From the NCBI GenBank assembly GCA_945283395.1, contig CALYQH010000105.1:1-5423 (forward strand): a stretch of 5,423 nucleotides of DNA, in the 5' to 3' direction. Both the position numbers and the translations under genes were made by a program. Below the pieces are notes generated by a model, which saw only the letters and a program-made list of their open reading frames with translations, did not search any database and had not been told where the DNA came from. Positions 1-5,423 of this stretch are shown here, one piece after another; the first letter of the stretch is position 1, and each line of letters opens with the position of its first letter. This stretch comes from an uncultured Ventosimonas sp. GTDB taxonomy: Bacteria > Pseudomonadota > Gammaproteobacteria > Pseudomonadales > Pseudomonadaceae.

Positions 1-940
1 GCTCAAGAACCATAGACAATACTTGTCTCAATCTTTCCATTAGTTTTCTATAGCTTAGTCCTTGGTCGCTATGCATATAATAGTAGTCTAGGCTTGGCCG
101 TTTGCTCTCACTTGCAAACGTAGCTAACTCGCCATACAAATAAAGTAACTCTTTATAAACCTCTTCTGGATGAGCTTTATCTGCCCGTAGATAATGACGA
201 AGTACTGGTTCTATCCTGTTGATAAGCTGCAACATTAACAAGTCACCAACTTCTGCACTTTGAGTTTTACCACTAGCTCGAATTCTTTCAGCTAATCTAT
301 CACCACGATGCACCAACATACTAATAACTTCTTTTAAGGAAGACAACAGGATTGGAGAAGCATGAATATTTAAATATGTGGGGACATACTCAGCGTCTAA
401 TACAATATTTTTATCTGTATTACAGTCAATAATATGGCATATCTTTAAACAAACAAAAGCACTATTATTCTCTTCATCTCCTAGAATCAATCTAAAATCT
501 GGTTGACAACAATTGATAGTAATAATATTAGAGTCGACAGTATTAGAGTCTATAACCTCAACTTCCCGCATGACATAGCGAGCTAATACATCTGTTTGAG
601 TAACTTCTCTGGTTTCAATATGATTATCTGTTGTAAGCGGTAATGCTAAATAAACAGGTTTATTATTGGTATTAACAGGAATATCTAAAGCCAATGGTTC
701 CAATTCTTGTTTAATATCAAAGATAGAGCCATCAGGTAAAACCCCATTCGCTTCATTAATAACTATTTTACCCATACTTAAATATTGTGAATCTATTTGC
801 AAGGAAATGAATCCCCACGTATTATTTGAAAATAGCTGAGTACGTATTGCTAATTGATTATTAAAGTACCTATCACTTTGTTGAAAGTGCTGTGGTCTTA
901 ATAACATTCCTTCTCGCCAAACAACTTTTTGTAAGCTCAT
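1..940 (-). CDS. tssK: T6SS baseplate subunit TssK (N-terminal part, truncated by window edge)
   Basis: TssK is a cytoplasmic trimeric baseplate protein that links the TssE/F/G wedges to the TssJLM membrane complex through TssL and TssM. The first 313 codons are present; the family is usually about 440-450 residues, so the C-terminal part is beyond the left edge. My translation starts MSLQKVVWREGMLLRPQHFQ, the hallmark N-terminus of the family, with GVLPDGSIFD (about residues 77-86) and VYLALP (about 109-114) following. Further on come a YVPTYLNI segment (about 204-211) and a helical stretch with HPEEVYKELLYLYGELATFAS (split here for length: HPEEVYKELL, then YLYGELATFAS). The ATG at 940-938 follows the tssJ stop by 15 bp, and AGGGA at 957-953 overlaps that stop as a somewhat distant Shine-Dalgarno site. 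The frame is open to the window edge. Identification is very secure from motifs and from position after tssJ. A 15-bp in-frame duplication is noted separately. Confidence 0.96.
   Translation of the reverse strand, partial: MSLQKVVWREGMLLRPQHFQQSDRYFNNQLAIRTQLFSNNTWGFISLQIDSQYLSMGKIVINEANGVLPDGSIFDIKQELEPLALDIPVNTNNKPVYLALPLTTDNHIETREVTQTDVLARYVMREVEVIDSNTVDSNIITINCCQPDFRLILGDEENNSAFVCLKICHIIDCNTDKNIVLDAEYVPTYLNIHASPILLSSLKEVISMLVHRGDRLAERIRASGKTQSAEVGDLLMLQLINRIEPVLRHYLRADKAHPEEVYKELLYLYGELATFASESKRPSLDYYYMHSDQGLSYRKLMERLRQVLSMVLE
526..550. repeat. 15-bp-period in-frame tandem duplication inside tssK
   Basis: The 10-mer TATTAGAGTC (plus strand) occurs at 526-535 and again at 541-550, a period of exactly 15 bp. 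Read in the tssK frame it gives V-I-D-S-N-T-V-D-S-N-I, a DSN pattern repeated at five-residue spacing. The period is a multiple of three, so the frame is kept. It probably arose by a slippage duplication in a variable loop of TssK. It has no evident function. Confidence 0.6.
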
Positions 941-955
941 ATACTTTGCCCGTCC

Positions 956-1477
956 CTACTGTCTTTCATTCATAGGCAATATTTCATTCACTTTATAAGC
1001 TCTAGGATCTGTATTACTATAGATTCCATCACTTGTTAAAATCACATTTACATATAATATTTCTTTAGGCTTTGTTTCAACTACATAGTGCCAAGTGGTA
1101 TTGGATAAGTCACGATAAGCAGCTACTATCCCAACGTATTGACTATGCGCAGAGACTCTATATCGTAAATGAATACGTTGACGTGGACTTAACTCCATCT
1201 CCTCTACTGCTATTAAGTCGTCCCCTAATACACTTTTCGCATCATTATATAAACTGAAAAAATCAGCATTTGTAAAATTTACTGCATTTTTCAACTCATA
1301 AATACGTACTACAATCGGTGAAGGTCTACCTCTTAAATCAGGATTTAAATAATCACTACCATTTAAACGAATATTTACTTTAGTTAAATTGGAGTAAGGA
1401 TTCATCCAAGAACAACCTGATATAAAAAAGGCTATTAAAATCCATGCGATAAGTTTTAGTTGTATCATTTTCATCAT
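956..1477 (-). CDS. tssJ: T6SS outer-membrane lipoprotein TssJ
   Basis: TssJ is the outer-membrane lipoprotein of the TssJ-TssL-TssM envelope complex; its periplasmic beta-sandwich binds the C-terminal part of TssM. The 173-residue product (usual family size about 150-190) begins with a lipoprotein signal: basic start, hydrophobic core LIAWILIAFF and lipobox ISGC with the lipidated cysteine at residue 22. Ser follows at +2, which fits outer-membrane sorting by Lol. The mature part carries the typical stretch NPD (45-47) followed by GRPSPIVVRIYELK (50-63) and an ADFFSLY segment (71-77). The start codon overlaps the fha stop in an ATGA arrangement (1477-1474), which implies translational coupling. 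A CAAGG Shine-Dalgarno at 1485-1481 is only 3 nt from the first ATG but 6 nt from the second (1474-1472), so Met2 may be the true start; the signal peptide is intact either way. tssK follows 15 bp downstream. Confidence 0.95.
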   Translation of the reverse strand: MMKMIQLKLIAWILIAFFISGCSWMNPYSNLTKVNIRLNGSDYLNPDLRGRPSPIVVRIYELKNAVNFTNADFFSLYNDAKSVLGDDLIAVEEMELSPRQRIHLRYRVSAHSQYVGIVAAYRDLSNTTWHYVVETKPKEILYVNVILTSDGIYSNTDPRAYKVNEILPMNERQ

Positions 1478-2700
1478 ATACCTTGACCATTATTCAAAGA
1501 GGCTAATAAACGTACTTGTTCTTCATAATAGGTAGTAAAGTCCTTACTGAATAACCTATCACTCCACTCTACATCTTGTTGTAGTAAATTATGGTAACGA
1601 CAATAAGTACGCCATTTCCAACTATTACCTTTTACTAATCCTTTTTCACCTCTTTGTTCAAACGTTAAAATTAGTTGCTCAGGTGAAAATTGATGAATAA
1701 CACCTCTTACGGCTCCTCTACAAGCCGCTAATAAGGCTACTTGATGTGCTTGTAAATCTCTAAAAGCCCTGTTAATTGCTTGTTCAGGTGGCAACTGATG
1801 AGGATTATGTTCCTTTAATAAATCATTGATAGCACTAGTAGCATCAGCGGTATAACGCAAAGGATTATTTCCGGAGGCTTGTACCGTAGTAATAGGTAAT
1901 CTTAATTCATTTTTTAATTCAGCTCTTGTCCTTAAACTTTGTTGAATACCATTGATACACTGTTTAAATAATTTAGCAGTACGAATGGCTAGCTGTTCTT
2001 TTTCAGCATCCTCTAATTTACTCATATCAACACCAAGCTCTTTAGAGAACAATTCCCAAAAACTAGCTGATAATTTAACGGTAGCCTGCTTTACAGGAGG
2101 AGGTGGAACCACCTGCTCTACTACCGTAGCTGGAGCTGGTTGTGTTTCATCTATTAATTTAGGAATTTCTAAAGTTTCTATATCTACTCGCGCATAATCT
2201 TTATTTTGCCTCACTTGCTCATTTTTTTTCATAAAATCAGCTAACTCATCCATATCCTCATATTGGAATGGTTCTTGTTCTATAGCCTTAATGGGGTCTA
2301 AATCTAAGAAAGCATCATCAGGGATAATACTACCTGCTTCTACAGGTTTCCCTACTACATCTTCAAATATTTCTGGGTTATAAATTAAACGAGCCCTAAT
2401 ATCGTACTCGCCCATACAAAAAACAGCTCCATGCTCGATGGGGAAGGGTTCATTGGGAGTTAGCTTAGAGCCAGTATTTTTTAATAACGTACCATTACTA
2501 CTGACATCAGTTATATAAAACTGATTATCTCGCGCAGAAATAATAGCATGATGACCAGATACATAACGTTTCGGATCATCAATAATCCAATCGCAATCTG
2601 CTGCACGACCAATGATACCACCAGCGCTTTTAAAAGATTTTTTAATGACCGTATTATTGGAAAATTGCTGATCACTAATAATTTCTAAAATAAGTTCCAC
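1474..2700 (-). CDS. tagH: T6SS-associated FHA-domain protein (TagH/Fha family)
   Basis: This 408-residue protein has an N-terminal forkhead-associated (FHA) domain and a C-terminal T6SS-specific region. FHA domains bind phosphothreonine peptides. The key positions are visible: G31-R32, S48 and H51 (SxxH), and N69-G70. An acidic linker (about 110-190) and a proline run (199-202) lead to the C-terminal helical domain (about 208-400), which has the family-like WKWRTYCRYH and WSDRLFSKDFTTYYEEQVRLL segments. In Pseudomonas HSI-I the related Fha1 acts with the kinase PpkA in post-translational control of secretion; no kinase gene lies in this window, so phospho-control here is inference. The start is GTG (2700-2698), supported by AAAGGA at 2714-2709 with 8-nt spacing and by an in-frame TAA five codons upstream. 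The stop overlaps the tssJ start by 4 bp. HSI-II literature uses the name fha2 for this position. Confidence 0.94.
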   Translation of the reverse strand: MELILEIISDQQFSNNTVIKKSFKSAGGIIGRAADCDWIIDDPKRYVSGHHAIISARDNQFYITDVSSNGTLLKNTGSKLTPNEPFPIEHGAVFCMGEYDIRARLIYNPEIFEDVVGKPVEAGSIIPDDAFLDLDPIKAIEQEPFQYEDMDELADFMKKNEQVRQNKDYARVDIETLEIPKLIDETQPAPATVVEQVVPPPPVKQATVKLSASFWELFSKELGVDMSKLEDAEKEQLAIRTAKLFKQCINGIQQSLRTRAELKNELRLPITTVQASGNNPLRYTADATSAINDLLKEHNPHQLPPEQAINRAFRDLQAHQVALLAACRGAVRGVIHQFSPEQLILTFEQRGEKGLVKGNSWKWRTYCRYHNLLQQDVEWSDRLFSKDFTTYYEEQVRLLASLNNGQGI

Positions 2701-2708
2701 AATTTTTA

Positions 2709-2714
2709 TCCTTT
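2709..2714 (-). promoter_or_regulatory. Ribosome binding site deciding the GTG start of fha
   Basis: AAAGGA on the minus strand lies 8 nt before GTG 2700-2698 and overlaps the stop codon (2715-2713) of the upstream small lipoprotein gene. The overlap suggests that ribosomes finishing the lipoprotein may re-initiate at fha. No ATG is in frame between this site and the conserved FHA motifs, so the GTG start is preferred. Confidence 0.7.
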
Positions 2715-2853
2715 ACTTAGAACCATTATTAATAGTTATAGGAGGTTGTCCTATTGGTCTATATCTATCATCACTACTTTTAAAATTACCAGTACATGCA
2801 CTAATCAACATATAACATAATATTAATGTGAGAAATTTCTTAACAGTGATCAT
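2713..2853 (-). CDS. Small lipoprotein of unknown function between the sigma-54 activator and fha
   Basis: A 46-codon ORF fills the gap between the activator and fha. Its product reads MITVKKFLTLILCYMLISAC and then about 26 more residues. It has a basic N-terminus (K5, K6), a hydrophobic core (7-17) and a lipobox I-S-A-C with Cys20 as the lipidation site; Thr at +2 predicts outer-membrane localisation. The mature part is only 27 residues, polar, with a YRPIGQPP segment (31-38). A TAA directly precedes the ATG in frame, so 2853 is the first possible start; the next Met (15) would destroy the signal peptide. AGAGGG at 2870-2865 (11 nt) or CGGA at 2860-2857 could serve as the ribosome site. The ORF starts 20 bp after the activator stop and ends 12 bp before fha. 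From memory, Pseudomonas HSI-II clusters carry a small 'orfX' at the same place; I cannot confirm homology. A true gene is likely from the signal, spacing and position. Its function is unknown; an accessory envelope or regulatory lipoprotein is possible. Confidence 0.78.
   Translation of the reverse strand: MITVKKFLTLILCYMLISACTGNFKSSDDRYRPIGQPPITINNGSK
2738..2754 (-). other. Small perfect inverted repeat upstream of fha
   Basis: ATAGGA at 2738-2743 and TCCTAT at 2749-2754 form a 6-bp perfect stem with a 5-nt loop. In the transcript it sits inside the end of the small lipoprotein gene, about 38 nt before the GTG start of fha. The UCCU of one arm could alternatively pair with the AGGA of the fha ribosome site. 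The stem is short and lacks a U-tract, so it is not a terminator. It may also be chance, as the codons are constrained. Confidence 0.3.
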
Positions 2854-2873
2854 TTATCCGTTTACCCTCTTAT

Positions 2874-4373
2874 TTAAACTAATATATCTTCTTTAGTTAT
2901 ATTAAATTTTTGCAACTTATATATAAGCGTTCGTCTCGACATACCCAATTGCTTAGCTGTTTTAGTTTGATTACCTTGATTAAACTGCAAACTTTTTAAT
3001 AAATGTTCTCTTTCATAATTAGCCAAGCTAGCTTTATAGTTATTATCTGAATTTACAGCTTTATTTAACTTAGTGAGCTGTAAATTTTCTTCTTTCAATA
3101 CATCATCATCTGCTAATAAAATAGCTCTTTCTAATAATCCCTTTAATTCTCTAACGTTACCAGGAAAGGAATAAGCCAATAATTTCTCTCTAAAACCTTT
3201 GGTCATAGTGCATTTTTTTCTATCTAGAAACTGGCAGGTTTTTTCAATAAAAAAATCTGCTAATTCAAGTAAATCATTACCCCTCATTTTTAAGGAGGGT
3301 AACTCAATAGGAAATTTAGCTAATCTATAATAAAGATCTTCTCTAAAAGTACCCTTAGTAATTTCCTCAAATAAATCTCTATGAGTTGCAGCTACAATAC
3401 GGACATCTACTTTATAAGTTTTACTACTACCTAATGGCTTAACTTCTCCTTCTTGCAATACTCTAAGCAATTTTGCTTGTAGCATAAGAGGCGTATCGCC
3501 TATTTCATCTAGAAATAAAGTTCCGCCATTAGCTTCTCTAAAAAGTCCTAAATAGTCTTTATCTGCACCTGTAAAAGCTCCTTTACAATAACCAAATAAT
3601 TCACTTTCCAATAAAGTTTCTGGCATGGATGCACAATTTTGCACAATAAAAGGATTATTCTTTCGGCAACTAAAATTGTGGATAGCTTTAGCTACTAACT
3701 CTTTTCCTGTACCTGTCTCGCCCGTTATTAGTACAGTATAAGGAGTATGTAAAACTTTGCTAATAAGTAGATGAACGTTTGCCATAGCTTTACTACTACC
3801 TATTAAGCCATAATAACCTTGTTCGGTAGCCACTGGCTTAATAACTCTATTATCAGCAGTAAGAGTGGTGTCTTCTTTGATTTGTAACGCCACTAAACGA
3901 TCATATTGTATTAACATCAATAAGCCAAAGTGAGCTAATGATCCGATTTGGTCTTGCCAGTCAGCGGATTTAACGCTTGCTGCAACTAGTAAACCACAAA
4001 TATGCTGTTTTTTATTCAAAATGGGCTGTATTAATAAACTACGCCATTGTTTACTGCCTGCCGCTGGTAAGAAATTTTCAGCTAATAATAAGCTATTAAT
4101 ATCTTTTGAAAGGATTGTTTTATTTCTTATAAGACTATATTGTAAGAGTTCATCATTATAATAATCATGTACTGTATCTTCTTTTAAAATCGTTTTGTTA
4201 TTTAACAGTTGTCCATATAAATAAAGTTTAGTTTTACTTTGATCTAGCAAATACACTTGTATTAGCTCAGCTTCAGTGATGTGAAAACTAGCTAACAACA
4301 GGCAGGAAACTAACTGTTTAAGTTGATCTGCCTCTACAAGTTGTGTATAAAATTTAGTTGCTATTTTATCCAT
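2874..4373 (-). CDS. vasH: Sigma-54-dependent transcriptional activator of the T6SS (VasH/Sfa type)
   Basis: This 499-residue bacterial enhancer-binding protein remodels sigma-54 RNA polymerase closed complexes by ATP hydrolysis. Residues 1-165 form a divergent sensory region that looks GAF-like (hydrophobic strands such as LLIQPIL and ICGLLVAA at about 113-132); no phospho-acceptor receiver domain is seen. Residues about 188-420 are the AAA+ core, with Walker A GETGTGKE (218-225), intact GAFTGA sigma-54 contact loop (265-270), Walker B GGTLFLDE (283-290) and arginines in FREDLYYR (343-350). The C-terminus has a Fis-type helix-turn-helix, QTKTAKQLGMSRRTLIYKL (469-487). All motifs needed for activity are present. 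Location right after clpV inside a T6SS operon matches VasH of Vibrio cholerae and Sfa2 of Pseudomonas HSI-II, which control hcp and other T6SS genes. The ATG start at 4373 lies 17 bp after the clpV stop, behind a weak ribosome site (AAGAG, 12 nt away). Confidence 0.95.
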   Translation of the reverse strand: MDKIATKFYTQLVEADQLKQLVSCLLLASFHITEAELIQVYLLDQSKTKLYLYGQLLNNKTILKEDTVHDYYNDELLQYSLIRNKTILSKDINSLLLAENFLPAAGSKQWRSLLIQPILNKKQHICGLLVAASVKSADWQDQIGSLAHFGLLMLIQYDRLVALQIKEDTTLTADNRVIKPVATEQGYYGLIGSSKAMANVHLLISKVLHTPYTVLITGETGTGKELVAKAIHNFSCRKNNPFIVQNCASMPETLLESELFGYCKGAFTGADKDYLGLFREANGGTLFLDEIGDTPLMLQAKLLRVLQEGEVKPLGSSKTYKVDVRIVAATHRDLFEEITKGTFREDLYYRLAKFPIELPSLKMRGNDLLELADFFIEKTCQFLDRKKCTMTKGFREKLLAYSFPGNVRELKGLLERAILLADDDVLKEENLQLTKLNKAVNSDNNYKASLANYEREHLLKSLQFNQGNQTKTAKQLGMSRRTLIYKLQKFNITKEDILV

Positions 4374-4387
4374 AGTAAAACTTTACT
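4374..4387. promoter_or_regulatory. Perfect 14-bp dyad abutting the sigma-54 activator start
   Basis: AGTAAAACTTTACT is two 6-bp arms (AGTAAA / TTTACT) around a 2-bp centre. It occupies 14 of the 17 bp between the clpV stop and the activator ATG and touches the start codon. The 2-nt centre is too tight for an RNA hairpin with the full stem, so a protein-binding dyad would be the likelier role if it is functional. It is AT-rich and short, so chance is a real alternative. Confidence 0.3.
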
Positions 4388-4390
4388 CTT

Positions 4391-5422
4391 TTAATAAAAT
4401 TCACAAACTACTGTTTTATCTTCATTTACTACTACATTAACTCGTTGTAATTCTTCCTTAGTAGCCATAGCTTCTAACAACTTATTAGTAATCTGTGGCA
4501 CTATGTATTGATCTAGTAATAAATCAATCAAACGAGCACCACTATCACTATAAGTACAACGCTCAGCTAATACATCTATTAGCCCTTTATCATAAGTAAA
4601 ATCAAGCTTACGCTGTTTCATACGATTTGCTAAGCGCTCAAGTTTTAACTCAATTAATTCTTTTAGCACTTCCCCTTCTACAGGATAGTAAGGAATAACT
4701 TTCATACGACCTAATAAAGCAGGTTTGAAATGATGGCTCAAAATAGGTCTGATGGCATCTTCTAACACTTCTGGTTGAGGGCGGATTCCATCTCTACATA
4801 AAGCCATTAACTTTTCACTGCCTAAGTTGGAAGTCATAATGATAATGGTATTACGGAAATTAATTTCTCGCCCTTCGCCGTCGTTTGCGATTCCTTTGTC
4901 AAATATTTGATAAAATAAATTCATCACATCTGGGTCAGCTTTTTCTACTTCATCAAGTAATATAACTGAATAAGGTTTTTGGCGGACAGCTTCAGTTAAC
5001 ATGCCTCCTTCACCATAACCTACATATCCTGGTGGAGAGCCTATTAGACGAGATACAGTATGTTTCTCTTGAAACTCAGACATATTAATGACAGTCAAAA
5101 ATCTATCACCACCATATAACAAATCAGCTAATGCTAAAGCCGTTTCAGTTTTACCTACGCCACTTGGTCCCACAAATAAAAATACTCCAACGGGCGCATC
5201 GGGTCTATTTAATCCAGCGGCGGATGTACGTATGGCTTTATCTAAAGCTACAATTGCCTGATCTTGGCCTTTCACCTTTTTCCTTAAATCTTCAGCAAAT
5301 TGCATCACTTTAATGTTATGCTCTCTTGCTAACTGTTCAACAGGAATACCGGTCCAATTACTAACAACTTCAGCTATTAATCTTGGGCAAACTTCAAAAC
5401 TTACTAAACTATTATTGGTTTG
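4391..5422 (-). CDS. clpV: T6SS AAA+ ATPase ClpV/TssH (C-terminal part, truncated by window edge)
   Basis: ClpV is the hexameric ATPase that extracts TssC from contracted T6SS sheaths and recycles them in the cytoplasm. Only the last 343 codons lie here (full proteins are about 850-900 residues); codons before the window hold the N-domain and the first ATPase domain. My translation upstream of the first Met runs QTNNSLVSFEVCPRLIAEVV and then SNWTGIPVEQL, the family signature joining the middle region to the second ATPase domain (D2), so the gene is continuous and the internal Met/Val near 5308 is not its start. D2 shows Walker A GPSGVGKT (fragment residues 85-92), pore loop GYVG (132-135), Walker B VILLDE (153-158), sensor-1 Asn in MTSNLGSE, arginine finger in LLGRM (R239) and sensor-2 GAR (295-297). 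All catalytic residues of D2 are intact. The T6SS context favours ClpV over ClpB. The stop TAA is at 4393-4391, and the sigma-54 activator follows after 17 bp. Confidence 0.95.
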   Translation of the reverse strand, partial: QTNNSLVSFEVCPRLIAEVVSNWTGIPVEQLAREHNIKVMQFAEDLRKKVKGQDQAIVALDKAIRTSAAGLNRPDAPVGVFLFVGPSGVGKTETALALADLLYGGDRFLTVINMSEFQEKHTVSRLIGSPPGYVGYGEGGMLTEAVRQKPYSVILLDEVEKADPDVMNLFYQIFDKGIANDGEGREINFRNTIIIMTSNLGSEKLMALCRDGIRPQPEVLEDAIRPILSHHFKPALLGRMKVIPYYPVEGEVLKELIELKLERLANRMKQRKLDFTYDKGLIDVLAERCTYSDSGARLIDLLLDQYIVPQITNKLLEAMATKEELQRVNVVVNEDKTVVCEFY

Positions 5423-5423
5423 A

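Noticed and set aside
1072..1257. 61-codon ORF on the plus strand
   Set aside because: It lies wholly antisense to tssJ, has no recognisable domain and no supported ribosome site; it is a shadow of the real gene.
1952..2197. 81-codon plus-strand ORF with a low-complexity Ser/Gly/Thr/Cys-rich product
   Set aside because: It is antisense to the proline-rich linker and C-terminal domain of fha; the odd composition mirrors proline and alanine codons on the other strand.
2701..2873. Non-coding regulatory intergenic region between the activator and fha
   Set aside because: A complete 46-codon lipoprotein ORF with good spacing occupies most of it, leaving only 12- and 20-bp gaps.
3277..3302. Stem of about 8 bp (TTACC-CCTC / GAGGGTAA with one bulge) with a loop of about 9 nt, terminator-like
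   Set aside because: It lies inside the activator gene over the conserved ELPSLKMRGND segment of sigma-54 activators and has no following U-tract; codon constraint explains it.
3624..3646. TGGCATGGATGCAC with a repeated TTTGCACAA-like word, resembling a -24/-12 sigma-54 promoter
   Set aside because: The GG to GC spacing does not fit the -24/-12 pattern, and it sits in conserved AAA+ coding sequence in the middle of the gene.
4391..5308. Reading clpV as a separate 305-residue protein starting at 5308
   Set aside because: The frame stays open to the window edge and encodes the conserved VVSNWTGIPVEQL segment upstream, so this is the tail of a full ClpV, not a short AAA+ gene.
5131..5313. 60-codon plus-strand ORF
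   Set aside because: It is antisense to the Walker A region of clpV, a highly conserved coding stretch, with no independent support.
1..5423. CRISPR arrays, tRNA or rRNA genes, insertion sequences and attachment sites
   Set aside because: None seen: no regularly spaced repeats, no transposase motifs or terminal repeats, and nearly all of the window is accounted for by six tightly packed coding regions.

Overview
The window is an internal slice of a type VI secretion system (T6SS) gene cluster. All genes lie on the minus strand, so transcription runs from the right end to the left end. Both edges cut genes. The DNA is AT-rich (roughly mid-30s % G+C by eye). The organism is a Gram-negative proteobacterium: there are two lipoproteins with lipoboxes, a sigma-54 enhancer-binding protein and core T6SS parts. 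The order clpV - sigma-54 activator - small ORF - fha - tssJ - tssK matches what I remember of the HSI-II type cluster of Pseudomonas (clpV2-sfa2-orfX-fha2-lip2-hsiJ2). Combined with the low G+C, this suggests a low-G+C gammaproteobacterium near the Pseudomonadaceae, such as an insect-gut lineage like Entomomonas. That lineage guess is inference only.

Layout in transcription order: the C-terminal 343 residues of ClpV/TssH, the AAA+ ATPase that recycles the contracted sheath (5422-4391); a 17-bp gap carrying a perfect dyad; a full sigma-54 activator of the VasH/Sfa type (4373-2874); a 20-bp gap; a 46-codon lipoprotein gene (2853-2713); a 12-bp gap; an FHA protein of the TagH/Fha family with a GTG start (2700-1474); tssJ, overlapping fha by 4 bp (1477-956); a 15-bp gap; and the first 313 codons of tssK (940-1, running off the left edge). 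No gap exceeds 20 bp, and no terminator or promoter is convincing inside the window, so this looks like one polycistronic unit.

How the parts fit: TssJ is the outer-membrane lipoprotein of the TssJLM envelope complex. TssK joins the cytoplasmic baseplate to that complex. ClpV disassembles the contracted TssB/C sheath. The FHA protein is a probable phosphothreonine-dependent assembly or regulatory scaffold. The sigma-54 activator probably drives expression of T6SS genes, such as hcp operons elsewhere or this cluster. tssL and tssM would be expected beyond the left edge, and tssA/B/C/E/F/G and the rest of clpV beyond the right edge.

I see no wholly undescribed system. The least explained element is the tiny lipoprotein between the activator and fha. 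Other points of interest are its tight, same-frame junction with the GTG-started fha, the dyad abutting the activator start, and a small in-frame duplication in tssK.
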